This document shows, piece after piece, positions 1 through 9,367 of a DNA stretch of 64,000 nucleotides. The number at the start of each line of letters is the position of its first letter. The stretch's first letter is position 1. The translations under genes and the position numbers were made by a program. Source of the stretch: Kineosporia succinea (GTDB taxonomy: Bacteria; Actinomycetota; Actinomycetes; Actinomycetales; Kineosporiaceae). The stretch lies in contig NZ_JAUSQZ010000001.1 of assembly GCF_030811555.1 (NCBI RefSeq), positions 7,685,241-7,749,240 on the forward strand. The letters are read 5' to 3'. The notes under the pieces are model-generated. The model saw only the letters and a program-made list of their open reading frames with translations, searched no databases and was not told where the DNA came from.

Positions 1-878
1 GCCCCCGAGCGGGTGGACGCGGCGATCACCGAGCCGATGTCGAACACGCCTTTGACGATCGTGCTGAAGGAGATCGACCGGAAGAACGCCCAGGCACCGC
101 CGCCGGCCGAGCGCAGGATGCTGGCGGCGCCCCGTCCCACCGCCTGCGCACCCCGGCCGATCAGCTTCACCAGATCGCTGATCCTGATCGCCCGGGTGCT
201 CGGGAACAGCACCCCGAACAGCGAGAAGAGCACCTCGCCGAGACTTCCGTGCCCGGCGTACAGGTCGACCACCGACTTGACCAGCAGCACCGCGTTCGCG
301 GCGAAGGCGAGGAGCCCGAGCGGCCCACCGACGAAGATCGCCACGATGGTGATCAGCAGGGTGATCCAGAAGAACACGTCCCAGAACTGGGCGCAGCGGC
401 TCTTGGCCCAGGGGTTCACCGCGTGCGAGGCCGAGTCCAGCGCGGCCGCCGCCACCTGACCGGCCGTCTTCAGGTCACCCGCGGCGCCGGTGCCCCGTCC
501 CTTCAGCACCTCCAGCTGCGGGTCGTCGTCCGCCAGCCCCTGCGCGCTGGTCAGCGCGGTGTCGGCGGCCCCCTGGGCCTCCCGCAGTTTCTCCTCGTAC
601 GTCGCCATCGCCGGGGCCGCGATCGCGAAGGCGTCCGCGACCGCGTTCAGGAACGTCGTGGTCTTGGTGTCGATTTCGCGGCGCAGCCAGTCGGCCGTCT
701 GGCCGACGAAGGCACCGTCACCGGTACCGGCCATGATCTCGCCGATGCCGTTGCGGGCGTCGGTGACCGCTCCCTGGATCAGTTCCATGTAGACGCGGAT
801 CCGGTGCACGACCTCCGGGTCCCCGGGGGTGGGGTCGCCGTCGAGACCGAGCTTGGACCAGTCACTCTCACGGGGCAC
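1..878 (-). CDS. T7SS-associated candidate substrate, 3' end outside window
   Basis: An open frame on the minus strand runs from a GTG at 878 off the left edge of the window (292 codons seen). The start is fixed by an in-frame TGA seven codons upstream and a GGAG about nine bases before the GTG. The first ~130 residues are mostly helical without Cys, like the WXG100-type helical hairpin that heads many T7SS substrates. Near residues 160-215 there are long hydrophobic stretches that could form two membrane segments, followed by a Gly/Ala-rich helical part. The C-terminal domain, where a toxin would sit, is not in the window. The next gene (992-2122) lies upstream on the same strand, with a hairpin between them, so they may be separate transcripts. 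T7SS substrate status is inferred from the fold and the adjacent WXG100/EccC genes; no catalytic domain is visible. Confidence 0.6.
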   Translation of the reverse strand, partial: MPRESDWSKLGLDGDPTPGDPEVVHRIRVYMELIQGAVTDARNGIGEIMAGTGDGAFVGQTADWLRREIDTKTTTFLNAVADAFAIAAPAMATYEEKLREAQGAADTALTSAQGLADDDPQLEVLKGRGTGAAGDLKTAGQVAAAALDSASHAVNPWAKSRCAQFWDVFFWITLLITIVAIFVGGPLGLLAFAANAVLLVKSVVDLYAGHGSLGEVLFSLFGVLFPSTRAIRISDLVKLIGRGAQAVGRGAASILRSAGGGAWAFFRSISFSTIVKGVFDIGSVIAASTRSG

Positions 879-928
879 GTCGGAACTCCAGGGTCAGCCC
901 ACGCGCGGCCGCGGGCAAAATGGTGGCA

Positions 929-952
929 CTGCCGGAGGCCAGCCTCCGGCAG
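929..952 (-). terminator. Hairpin terminator after the 992-2122 gene
   Basis: A perfect 11-base inverted repeat (CTGCCGGAGGC / GCCTCCGGCAG) with a two-base loop lies 40 bases past the stop of the leftward gene. There is no T tract, as is common in actinomycetes. Confidence 0.6.
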
Positions 953-991
953 CGGTGTTGACGAACGGTCGACGAGCGGGTGGACGCCCGG

Positions 992-2122
992 TCACAGGGC
1001 CTCGGTGGACGCTCCCCCGTCGCTGTTGTCACGACTGCCGCTGCCGTTCGGGCCGGCGTCGGGGACGCCGTCGGGATCGGAGTCGTCGTAGATGCTGGGG
1101 CCCTCGGTCTGCTCCCAGTCGTCGGTGTCGGCGTCACCGACCCACTTGCGCACGCGTCCCTCGTCGTCGGTCATGACCCGGGTGTCGGTGGTGGTGCCCG
1201 GGTTGTTCACGACCTCGATCACCGTCTCCTCGCCGTCCTGGTTCTTCGAGACCGACGTGTACCCACCCCCGTCGGGCTTGAACGTGGTGTTCGTCGTCGA
1301 GGAGGAGTTGTTCTTGCTGTTGTCCGGATCGACGAAACTGTTCTCGCTGGTGATGGTTCCGTCGTCGTTGTAATGGGTGACGATCGTCTCGGTGGTTCCG
1401 TCGCTGTGCGTCAGTTCCGTCCTCACCTGCGACGGGTCCTTGCCGTCGTCGTCGTAGGTGTAGGTCGTCTTCTCGGTGTACCCCAGCCCCTTGTCCGACT
1501 GGACCGTCGTCTCCTGCGACACCAGCCGCTCGTGGTCGTCGTACTGGTTGCTGGTGACGGTCGGGGTGCTGTCACCGGGGTAGGGCACTCCGGGATGCAG
1601 CTCGTTCCAGACGTCTTCGGCGTTCAGCTGGGTGGGAGCCGCTCCCGGGTCCTCCGGCGGGTTCTCCCACGGCAGCAGCGGCACGGCCTCCTGGTCGTGC
1701 TTGCGCCCGTCCGCACCCCACAGCGGTGAGGGCTGGAACTTCTCGTCCTTCGTCTCCTGGTAGAGCTGGTACTCGTCGCGCTCGGACTGCCACTGCGCGT
1801 ACATCATCGCCGACAGCGAGCTCTGCGCCTTGGCCGCGAATTTGGCGTCCATGGTGAAGAACTGGGTCGCCACCGAGTCCAGCAGCTCGCCCATCTCGTC
1901 CAGGCGCTTCATCGAGTCCCGGAACGGCTTGTCCCACGCGTGGTAGAAGTGCGACAGCGCGCTGGCGACCTTGGGGTCCCCCACCCCCTCACCCCGGGAG
2001 CCGTTGGCGTTGATCACCCCGGTACTGAGACCGGGCACCTTGTCGTCCAGATGCTCCTTGAGCAGCCGGGCCTGACCGGCGAGCTCGTGCAGCCGGTCGT
2101 AGTTGATCTGCAGGTCGGGCAC
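992..2122 (-). CDS. Candidate T7SS substrate: helical N-terminus, Thr/Asp-rich repeat tail
   Basis: A 376-aa protein. The frame is open further upstream, but GTG at 2122 is chosen because GAGGAG sits eight bases before it and because the upstream part has no protein-like character. Residues 1-130 form an amphipathic helical region (start VPDLQINYDRLHEL) like WXG100/LXG-type T7SS export domains. From about 210 the sequence becomes rich in Thr, Ser, Asp and Gly with short beta-like repeats of the type Y-D-D-D-G and T-E-T-I-V, resembling YD/RHS-like strands. The tail is acidic and low-complexity. No signal peptide and no enzyme motif are seen. It is divergent from the WXG100 genes. Export by the neighbouring T7SS is an inference; the protein could equally be a structural or adhesive surface protein. 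Confidence 0.7.
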   Translation of the reverse strand: MPDLQINYDRLHELAGQARLLKEHLDDKVPGLSTGVINANGSRGEGVGDPKVASALSHFYHAWDKPFRDSMKRLDEMGELLDSVATQFFTMDAKFAAKAQSSLSAMMYAQWQSERDEYQLYQETKDEKFQPSPLWGADGRKHDQEAVPLLPWENPPEDPGAAPTQLNAEDVWNELHPGVPYPGDSTPTVTSNQYDDHERLVSQETTVQSDKGLGYTEKTTYTYDDDGKDPSQVRTELTHSDGTTETIVTHYNDDGTITSENSFVDPDNSKNNSSSTTNTTFKPDGGGYTSVSKNQDGEETVIEVVNNPGTTTDTRVMTDDEGRVRKWVGDADTDDWEQTEGPSIYDDSDPDGVPDAGPNGSGSRDNSDGGASTEAL

Positions 2123-2378
2123 GCCGGCACTCCTCGAAGGTGAAGGGACGCAGGAACGACAGGGAACCGGCCGGGCCGGACCCACGATGACACCACGTGC
2201 GGTGGCCCGGCGATGCCGATCTGGCCGGAAGGGCAGACCTCTTGGCCCCTCGGGTGACACGAACACCCCTCGGGGACCAATAATTACGCAGGTCAGAGGC
2301 ACAGTGAACGAACACGGGACGGCCTGCGTCGTACCGGTGAGAGAGCATCCTGTCGTCCTACCGAAGTGGAGCCCAGCC
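2123..2378. promoter_or_regulatory. Divergent promoter region of the T7SS locus
   Basis: This 256-base gap separates the leftward substrate genes from the rightward WXG100 operon. It contains one of the few AT-rich spots in the area (AATAATTA near 2278-2285), which is the best place for a core promoter. No -35/-10 pair could be assigned with confidence. Confidence 0.4.
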
Positions 2379-2705
2379 GTGCCCTCAGACATCAAGGTCA
2401 CGTACGACGACGTGAAGACGGTCTCGACCCGCCTGAACTCGGCGAACGCCGACACCGTTCCGAAACTCACCACCGTGCAGAACACCGTGAACGCGTTGCT
2501 GACCGACGGCGGCGGGCTGTGGCTGCGCGAGGCCAGCCCGGTGCTGGAGGCGAAGTACCAGAGCTTCAACACCTCCGTCACCCAGGCGCTCAACGCGATC
2601 CCCTCCTGGGCCAATCAGTTCGACAACATCGTCACGCAGATCTCGGACATGGACCGGCAGATCGTCCAGGCCTCCGAAGCCGGTGGAGACAGCTCCAAGC
2701 GCTGA
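2379..2705 (+). CDS. WXG100-like small secreted protein A
   Basis: A 108-aa helical protein starting at GTG 2379, with a GTGGAG-type ribosome site just upstream. The size and the two-helix pattern broken at G-G-G-L-W-L (about residues 45-50) fit the ESAT-6/WXG100 superfamily, although the classical W-x-G turn is replaced by a G-L-W-L turn. The second helix contains S-W-A-N-Q-F. It is followed after 27 bases by a related 98-aa gene sharing the G-G-L-W-L core, so the two probably form the heterodimeric or tandem substrates of the downstream EccC-type ATPase. The C-terminus (GDSSKR) resembles that of its neighbour (YSKRT). The function of the pair (structural secreted subunits or chaperones) is inferred from family and context. 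Confidence 0.75.
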   Translation: MPSDIKVTYDDVKTVSTRLNSANADTVPKLTTVQNTVNALLTDGGGLWLREASPVLEAKYQSFNTSVTQALNAIPSWANQFDNIVTQISDMDRQIVQASEAGGDSSKR

Positions 2706-2732
2706 GACAGCCCAGGAAGAGGAGGAATTCGC

Positions 2733-3029
2733 ATGGCTGACGTCAACGTCGATCCGGATGCCGTCCGGAACGCCGTCAACGTGATGAACAACAACAAGGA
2801 ATCGATCATCACCGACCTGCAGGGACTGCTCACCGCGGTGACCGCCCTGCTCACCCTCGACGGTGGTCTCTGGCTGAAGAACTCCAGCCCGATCATGAGC
2901 ACCGAGTTCCAGGCCTTCTCGCGCGACCTGCAGGAGGCGATCACCAACATCCAGAGCTTCGCGGAGAGCTTCAACTCCACCGTCACGAACCTCCAGCTGC
3001 TGGACGACGGCTACTCCAAGCGCACCTGA
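2733..3029 (+). CDS. WXG100-like small secreted protein B
   Basis: A 98-aa helical protein starting at ATG 2733 behind a very strong ribosome site (AAGAGGAGGAA). It has the helix-turn-helix layout of WXG100 proteins with the turn D-G-G-L-W-L at about 48-53, matching gene A. Neither contains cysteine. The two genes look like an old tandem duplication. It is co-transcribed with the membrane protein and EccC gene downstream (24-base gap to the next start). Role: probable T7SS substrate or structural partner. The lack of a canonical WxG motif makes this a divergent subfamily. Confidence 0.75.
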   Translation: MADVNVDPDAVRNAVNVMNNNKESIITDLQGLLTAVTALLTLDGGLWLKNSSPIMSTEFQAFSRDLQEAITNIQSFAESFNSTVTNLQLLDDGYSKRT

Positions 3030-3053
3030 TCCGGAAAGAGAAGACCCTTCCCC

Positions 3054-4304
3054 ATGACCGCCGGGCTGAGCCGAACCACCGTCCTCACCGTGGTGACGGC
3101 CATCGAGATCGCCGTCCTCCTTTTCTTCGTCGGACGGTGGTACAGCCGTAAGTACGGCTGGCGCAAGGTCTTCCGCCGGAGCTGGCACTACCTGCGGGAC
3201 ACGGTCACGGACCTGGCCCGGCCCGGGATGCAGCTGTACCGCTTCGGCCGCTCGGTGCGCACGATCGTGTCCCAGCTCGTGAACCCCTGCCTGCACGAGG
3301 AACTGGGCACCCTGACCGGGGCGGTGCGGGCTCGTCTGGGCGAGGTCCCGGACGGACGCCCCTACGCGGTGCGCCTGGCCGGCAGCCGGGCCGAGGTGGC
3401 CGTGGCCGGAGCCGGGCCCGCCCGGCTCGCGGGCCTGCGGCGCACCCCGGACGGCTGGTGGGCCACGACCCGCGAGGACCTGATCACGCGGCCCGACGAC
3501 GCCCCGGAGGGGGCCGATCGCGACCTGACCACGGGGCACGTCGCGATCGGCTGCGACCGGGGCCGGGTCACGTATCTCGACCTGCTCGAGGCCCCCGGCG
3601 CGGTCGAGGTCACCGGCCCCGACCGCGCCGTGCGCAGCCTGGTCTGGGCAGTGGCCGGCCAGCTGGTGCAGCGCGCCCACCGCAGCCACGACCTCGACGT
3701 CATCGTCGCGGGTGGCCTGCGGCCCGGTTTCGCCGGCCCGTCGGTGACCTCGGCCCTGCGAACCATCAGCGAGAGCCCCTACCAGGAGCACCGTTTCGTG
3801 GTGCTGGTCTGCGGCCCCCTGAGCCCGCCGGAGGCCGACCTCCTCACCCGGGAACTGCCCGGGCTGCCGGACCTGCGCGTCGTCGTCGCAGGCCCGTACG
3901 CGGGGCGTCGCTGGAGCCTCCCCGTCAGCGCTACCGGCCGGATCGACGCACCGACGCTGCGGATCCACACCGACTCGGCCCCGGTGGAACGAGCCGTCAC
4001 GCTGGCCGTGAGACGACGGCAGCGCACGAACGAGGCCGTGGCCCCGGTCCGGGTGCCCGCCGCACCCCCTCGTTCGTCGACACCGAGAAGCACCCCGGCG
4101 CCACCGCCCGAGCCCACTCCCACCCCGGCGGCCGACGTTCCCGAGACCGGCCCAACGGACTGGAAATTCGACGAACCCGAACCCGACTCGCCCGGAACCG
4201 GTGTCCTGAGCCTGAGCGCCGTGCGCGCCCATCAGGCCGCCTCGCCCCCGGACGACGATCCGGCCGACGGCCCGCGCCCCGACCAGGCCGCATCCCGCCG
4301 CTGA
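3054..4304 (+). CDS. Single-pass membrane protein of the T7SS locus
   Basis: A 416-aa protein. Residues 8-27 (VTAIEIAVLLFFVGRWY region) form one N-terminal membrane segment followed by a strongly basic stretch (RKYGWRKVFRRSW), so the rest should be cytoplasmic. The middle (about 75-330) has an alpha/beta pattern with strands such as DLDVIVAGG and FVVLVCG. It includes an EAPGAVEVTGP segment that resembles the phospho-binding or nucleotide-binding-like domains next to ATPases in actinomycete LysM/BTAD proteins; this is a weak resemblance only. The last 90 residues are Pro/Thr-rich and disordered. Its place between the WXG100 pair and EccC suggests a machine component equivalent in position to EssB/EccB, but no homology to those was recognised. 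Confidence 0.65.
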   Translation: MTAGLSRTTVLTVVTAIEIAVLLFFVGRWYSRKYGWRKVFRRSWHYLRDTVTDLARPGMQLYRFGRSVRTIVSQLVNPCLHEELGTLTGAVRARLGEVPDGRPYAVRLAGSRAEVAVAGAGPARLAGLRRTPDGWWATTREDLITRPDDAPEGADRDLTTGHVAIGCDRGRVTYLDLLEAPGAVEVTGPDRAVRSLVWAVAGQLVQRAHRSHDLDVIVAGGLRPGFAGPSVTSALRTISESPYQEHRFVVLVCGPLSPPEADLLTRELPGLPDLRVVVAGPYAGRRWSLPVSATGRIDAPTLRIHTDSAPVERAVTLAVRRRQRTNEAVAPVRVPAAPPRSSTPRSTPAPPPEPTPTPAADVPETGPTDWKFDEPEPDSPGTGVLSLSAVRAHQAASPPDDDPADGPRPDQAASRR

Positions 4305-4376
4305 CCGGCGGCCCTCTCCCCTCATCACCTCGTCGGCGCTCCCCGCCGGATCGAGCGTCATCGAAAGGACCTGGCC

Positions 4377-7300
4377 ATGCGCCTGGTGATCTCGGTCGCC
4401 GTCCCGGCCACCGACCACGGCGACGACACCCCCGTAGGCGCACCGGCGCGTCCACCATCGTCTGCCCCGAAAGAGACCGGAACCCACGGCTGGGACGTCG
4501 TTCTCGACGTCCGGCAGGAGACTCCCCTGGGCGCGGTGACCGCCGCCGCCGTGGACTCCGACGACCTCGGCGAGGTGATCACCTACGTCGAGGGCCACCC
4601 GGTCGATCCGTCACTCACCGTCCGGCAGGCCGAACTCGTGCCGGGCCAGCGGATCGGGCTCGACGCCCCGACCCCGCCCGGTGACCTGGGCTGGCGCCCG
4701 GCCCGGATCGGCGTGGACACCCTGGAGGTGCACGCCGTCGGCGGCCCCCAGGCCGGGCGGATCTGGCCGGTGGGTTTCGGCACCTACGGCATCGGGCGCG
4801 GCCCGGGCACCTGGATCCACCTCGAGGGTGACGAGACACCGCTCCAGGGACCGGAACTCACGATCGACGCCGACGGCCGGGCCTGGTTGTCCGGTCTCGG
4901 CGGCACCCGGCTCAGCAGCACCGGAATGACCCTCGCCGACGAGACCGCGACCGTGCGCGGAGGTCGGCTCAGCCTGCCCGAGCCCCCGCACGACGAGGTC
5001 GGCTCTCCCGACCCGGGGTACCGGAAGGCGGTCGAGGACGCCGCGATCGAGTACGCCGCGATGATGAAGGGCCACGAGGGCGCCCGGCGCTGGCCGGTGG
5101 GAATGGACCTCGCCATCGGCGACACCCTGCTGCGGCTGGCCGAGCGGTTCGACCCCGACGCGGCGGTCTCCCCCTCGCAGGAGGAGATCGGCCGCGACTT
5201 CAACCGTCCCCCGCGGCTGGTGCCCCCGCTGCTGCAGCCGCCGGTGAAGATGCCCACCCCGCCGACCGCACCGCAGCGACGTCACATCCCGCTGCTGATG
5301 ATGCTGGCGCCGATGGTGTTCGGGCTCAGCTTCGTCGTGTTCTTCCACTCCTACTTCTTCCTGCTCATCACCCTGATGACGCCGATCCTGCTGCTGGCCA
5401 ACTGGATCCAGGACCGGCGCAGCGGTGCCCGCAAGTACCGCCAGGACAGCGCCGAGTACCGCCGCAAGCGCACCCAGGCCGAGCAGACCGTGTTCGCCAG
5501 CATCAACACCGAGCGCATCGCCCGCACCCAGGCCTCGCCCGACCCGGCCCTGGTCGGCCTGATCGCCAACGGCCCCAGCAGCCGGCTGTGGGAACGGCGC
5601 CGCGCCCACCCGGACTTCCTGGTGATGCGGATCGGCACGGTCGACCAGCCCTCGCTGATGGAACTGGACGACCCGGGCCGCGAGGAACCGCACCGGCGCT
5701 ACCGCTGGAACGTGCCCGACGTCCCGATCGGCGTCTCCCTGACCGACCAGGGCGTGATCGGCGTGGCCGGGCCGGCCGAGGCCACCGGGTCGGTCGTGCG
5801 CTGGATGCTCGCCCAGGCCGGGGCCCTTCACAGTCCCCGTGACCTGCGTCTGTACCTGCTCGTCTCGCCCGGCGGCCTGCGCGGGCCCGGCGGCGACCCG
5901 CAGGAACGCTGGCACTGGGCCCGCTGGCTGCCCCAGGCCCGCCCGTTCGGGCCGGGCGAGCACGGGCCCCTGGTCACGTTCGGCAACGACCCGGAGACCA
6001 TCGTCAACCGGGTCGGGGAGCTGGCCCAGCTGATCAAGGCGCGCCAGGAGGCGCGCGGTTCGCGCATGGGCACGGTGATGTTCGCCGAGCCGGACGTGCT
6101 GGTGGTGATGGACGGAGCGCGCCAGCTGCGCGACGTGCCCGGGGTCATGCAGATCCTGGCCGAGGGCCCGGCGGTGCGGGTGTTCACGGTCGCCGTCGAC
6201 GACCTCGAGCGGCTGCTGCCCGAGGAGTGCACCGCCGTGGTGAAGATCGAGCACGACCGGATCCTTCTGCGCCGCGAGGACACCCCGAACGTGGGCGACG
6301 TGCGCCCCGACGACGTGAGCCGGGAATGGTGCGAGGACATCGCCCGGTCGCTGTCGAGCCTGCGGGACGTGACCCCGGACGACGTGGCCGGACTGCCCGA
6401 GCGCGTACGGCTGCTCGAGCTGCTGCACGCGGATCCGCCCAGCGGGCAGCTGATCGCGCAGCTGTGGGCCCGCCGCCCGGCCTCGACCGTCTTCCCGCTC
6501 GGGCGCGGCTTCGACGGACCGGTCGCGTTCGACCTGGTGCGCGACGGACCGCACGCCCTGATCGCGGGCACCACCGGCTCGGGCAAGTCCGAGCTGCTGC
6601 AGTCGATGGTGGCCTCGCTGGCCGCCGTGAACCGGCCGGACGAGCTGGTTTTCGTGCTCGTCGACTACAAGGGCGGCAGCGCCTTCCACCGCTGCGTCGA
6701 CCTGCCCCACACCCTGGGCATGGTCACCGACCTCGACGAGGCGCTGTCACTGCGGGCCCTGGAGTCGCTCGGCGCGGAACTGCGCCGCCGGGAGCAGATG
6801 CTCGCCGACGCCGGGGCCAAGGACCTGCCCGAGTACCGGGCCCTGCGGGCGCGGGAACCGCAGCTGGCCCCGATGCCGCGGCTGCTGCTGGTGATCGACG
6901 AGTTCGCCACGATGGCCCGCGAGACCCCGGCCTTCGTGCCCGGTCTGGTCAGCATCGCCCAGCGGGGGCGCTCACTCGGTATCCACCTGATCCTGGCCAC
7001 GCAGCGTCCGGCCGGGGTGGTGACCCCGGACATCAAGGCCAACACCAACCTGCGCATCGCCCTGCGGGTCACCGACGTGGTCGAGAGCCAGGACGTGATC
7101 GACACCCACGACGCGGCGCACATCTCCACCAGCACGCCCGGCCGCGCCCTGGCCCGGCTGGGGCACCGCTCGTCCCGGCCGTTCCAGACCGCCTACGTCG
7201 GGGGCTCCAGCTCCGGGTCCGAGCCCGAGGAGGTGCCCCAGGACGTGCCCGTCCCGGCCGCTGCGCCGGTGACCTGGAGCAGCCTCGGCCGGGTGCCCGA

Positions 7301-9056
7301 CCTTCCCACCCCCGAACCGGAGTTCGACCCCGCGGCGCTGGCGCAGCAGAAGGCGCCCCGCACCGACCTGGACGACCTGGTGGACGCGATCCGCGAGGCC
7401 GCCGCCGCGAGTGGGGTGCAGTCCCAGCCCAGTCCCTGGCTGCCCGCCCTGGCTCCCCGGGTGCTGCTGTCCGAGCTCGAGGCCCTGCCCGAAGACCGGG
7501 GCCGGCCCCGTCTCACCCCCGACGGCCTGCGGATCGCGGCCTTCGCGAAGGCCGATCTGCCGAGTCTGCAGACCCAGCAGACGATCTCGTTCGACCCCGG
7601 TCGGGACGGGCACCTGTTCGTCATCGGGGCCCCCCGGGCGGGCCGGTCGCAGGTGCTGCGCACCATTGCCGGGAGCCTGGCCCGGGGCAACTCCAGCGCG
7701 GACGTGCACATGTACGGCATCGACGCGGCCGGCAGCGCGCTGGGCGTGCTGGCCGATCTGCCGCACTGCGGCGCGGTGGTGCCCCGTTCGGACCTGGAAC
7801 GGATGACGCGCCTGATCACCTGGCTGACGGACGAACTCGAGCGCCGGCACCAGCTGATGGCCCAGCACAGCTCGGCCGACCTGTCCGAGGTGCGGGTCAA
7901 GACCGGCCCGGACACGGCGCCCGCGCACCTGGTCGTGTTCGTCGACGGCTGGGACGCCCTGGCCGCCCTGCTCACCGAGCACGACGGAGGAGCGCTCTAC
8001 ACCACATTCTTCGAGATCGTGCGTGAGGGCGCCAGCGCCGGGATCCACCTGGTCATGACCTCGGACCGGGTGCTGACCGCCGGGCGGGTCGCCGCGCTCA
8101 GCGAGAACAAGCTGATGATGCGGATGACCGACCGGGGTGAGCTCTCGGTGGCCGGGGTCTCGGCGCAACGGCTGCCCACCTACATCCCGCCGGGCCGGGC
8201 GTGGCGGGTGCAGGACCGCACCGAGGTCCAGGTCGCCCTGCTGGCACCCGACCCCTCCGGCGCGGCCCAGGTGCAGGCGCTGCGCCTGATCGCGCGGGAC
8301 GCCGCCCAGCGCGACTCGCTACTGCCGGACGCACGTCGTCCCCACCGGATCGACCCGCTGCCCACCCGCACCACGTTCCCCGACCTGTTCGCCCGCTGGC
8401 CCGAGTCCGAGCGGGCGCCGATGCGCGCGCTGCTGGGCCTGGGCGGCGACGGCAAGCCGCTCGTCGTCGACTTCGGCGGCCGGGCCCACGCGTTCCTGGT
8501 GGCCGGGCCGTCCGGGTCCGGACGCAGCAACGTGCTGGCCACCCTCGCGATCAGCCTGCTGGCGGGCGACACCGGCCTCATCGTGCTCGCTCCCCGGGAG
8601 TCGCCGCTGCGGCGGCTGGCCGAGCACTCGTCGGTCGAGGTCATCACCAGCCTGCGCCCCGATCCGGCCGACCTGCGCGAGAAGCTGGCCCGCACGGGCG
8701 GGCGGCCCACGGTGGTGCTGGCCGACGACGTGGACCTGTTCGAGACCGGCAGCCCGATCGACCCGGTGCTGCGGGAAGTCGTGTCCCTGGGCCGGGACCG
8801 GCACCTCGGACTGGCCTACGCGGGCACCGGTGAGACCCTGACCGGCCCCACCGGCGGCTGGCTGGGCGAGGCCAAACGCTCACGCCAGGGGGTGCTGCTG
8901 GCACCGCAGAACGGGCTCGAGGGTGATCTCCTGGGAATCCGGTTGCCGCACAGCCAGGTCCGCGTACCGGTGCGCCCGGGCCGGGGTTTCACCACGATGG
9001 GAGCGCCCGCCGGGCGGGCCCAGGCCATCGCCGTGCCGCACACGACGCTGCGCTGA
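4377..9056 (+). CDS. eccC: FHA/EccC-type T7SS FtsK/SpoIIIE ATPase
   Basis: A 1,559-aa motor ATPase of type VII secretion, starting at ATG 4377 behind AAAGGA. In order: a beta-grasp/ubiquitin-like N-terminus (about 1-100); an FHA-like domain (about 115-205, GTYGIGRGPG); two membrane segments (about 305-345); a linker; then three FtsK-like ATPase modules. Module 1 is intact: Walker A GTTGSGKSE near 731-739 and Walker B LLLVIDEF near 836-843. Module 2 has GAPRAGRSQ (about 1083) and module 3 has GPSGSGRSN (about 1376); both replace the Walker A Lys with Arg and have weak Walker B motifs (VFVDGWD, VLADDVD), as expected for substrate-binding, non-hydrolysing modules. The single-chain form with an N-terminal FHA domain is closer to Firmicutes EssC than to split mycobacterial EccCa/EccCb. 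EccB, EccD, EccE and mycosin are not in the window. Confidence 0.9.
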   Translation: MRLVISVAVPATDHGDDTPVGAPARPPSSAPKETGTHGWDVVLDVRQETPLGAVTAAAVDSDDLGEVITYVEGHPVDPSLTVRQAELVPGQRIGLDAPTPPGDLGWRPARIGVDTLEVHAVGGPQAGRIWPVGFGTYGIGRGPGTWIHLEGDETPLQGPELTIDADGRAWLSGLGGTRLSSTGMTLADETATVRGGRLSLPEPPHDEVGSPDPGYRKAVEDAAIEYAAMMKGHEGARRWPVGMDLAIGDTLLRLAERFDPDAAVSPSQEEIGRDFNRPPRLVPPLLQPPVKMPTPPTAPQRRHIPLLMMLAPMVFGLSFVVFFHSYFFLLITLMTPILLLANWIQDRRSGARKYRQDSAEYRRKRTQAEQTVFASINTERIARTQASPDPALVGLIANGPSSRLWERRRAHPDFLVMRIGTVDQPSLMELDDPGREEPHRRYRWNVPDVPIGVSLTDQGVIGVAGPAEATGSVVRWMLAQAGALHSPRDLRLYLLVSPGGLRGPGGDPQERWHWARWLPQARPFGPGEHGPLVTFGNDPETIVNRVGELAQLIKARQEARGSRMGTVMFAEPDVLVVMDGARQLRDVPGVMQILAEGPAVRVFTVAVDDLERLLPEECTAVVKIEHDRILLRREDTPNVGDVRPDDVSREWCEDIARSLSSLRDVTPDDVAGLPERVRLLELLHADPPSGQLIAQLWARRPASTVFPLGRGFDGPVAFDLVRDGPHALIAGTTGSGKSELLQSMVASLAAVNRPDELVFVLVDYKGGSAFHRCVDLPHTLGMVTDLDEALSLRALESLGAELRRREQMLADAGAKDLPEYRALRAREPQLAPMPRLLLVIDEFATMARETPAFVPGLVSIAQRGRSLGIHLILATQRPAGVVTPDIKANTNLRIALRVTDVVESQDVIDTHDAAHISTSTPGRALARLGHRSSRPFQTAYVGGSSSGSEPEEVPQDVPVPAAAPVTWSSLGRVPDLPTPEPEFDPAALAQQKAPRTDLDDLVDAIREAAAASGVQSQPSPWLPALAPRVLLSELEALPEDRGRPRLTPDGLRIAAFAKADLPSLQTQQTISFDPGRDGHLFVIGAPRAGRSQVLRTIAGSLARGNSSADVHMYGIDAAGSALGVLADLPHCGAVVPRSDLERMTRLITWLTDELERRHQLMAQHSSADLSEVRVKTGPDTAPAHLVVFVDGWDALAALLTEHDGGALYTTFFEIVREGASAGIHLVMTSDRVLTAGRVAALSENKLMMRMTDRGELSVAGVSAQRLPTYIPPGRAWRVQDRTEVQVALLAPDPSGAAQVQALRLIARDAAQRDSLLPDARRPHRIDPLPTRTTFPDLFARWPESERAPMRALLGLGGDGKPLVVDFGGRAHAFLVAGPSGSGRSNVLATLAISLLAGDTGLIVLAPRESPLRRLAEHSSVEVITSLRPDPADLREKLARTGGRPTVVLADDVDLFETGSPIDPVLREVVSLGRDRHLGLAYAGTGETLTGPTGGWLGEAKRSRQGVLLAPQNGLEGDLLGIRLPHSQVRVPVRPGRGFTTMGAPAGRAQAIAVPHTTLR

Positions 9057-9367
9057 CCTTTCCTTTTCGAGATGGAGGACGCGTCGGTCGAGCGAGAGGC
9101 CCGGGTTCCCTGGACGAGTGTCCGGGGATCCGGGTCTCCTGCGGGCGGTGGGCCAGCATCAGGGGGAAGGCGCTGCGCAGACCGATCCGGTGAGCGCGCC
9201 GACGCCGACCGCAGGAACTGGCATCTCCGTAGGGATCCAGCCAATCGGTGAGTTCGGCTCCGGGCGGCTCAGCGGACGTCAAGTCGCAGTTCAGCGGCCA
9301 GTGCCAGGATTTCGCAGGTTATTCGGCGTCGAGCCGAGACTCCCGAACCTCAGGAGGAAGTTCCACC
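9057..9367. other. Gene-free stretch between eccC and the small secreted protein
   Basis: These 311 bases have no credible coding frame. They should hold the promoter of the 9368 gene, since the gap is too long for simple read-through, but no clear -35/-10 pair was found. The AGGAGG ribosome site of the next gene lies at 9352-9357. Confidence 0.5.

Noticed and set aside
249-1091. Plus-strand frames opposite the left-edge gene
   Set aside because: The minus-strand reading has helical, membrane and start-site character; the plus-strand reading is Arg/Val/Gly low-complexity.
2385-4598. A 737-codon minus-strand frame opposite the WXG100 and membrane-protein genes
   Set aside because: Shadow of three real genes that have good ribosome sites and family features; the shadow has neither.
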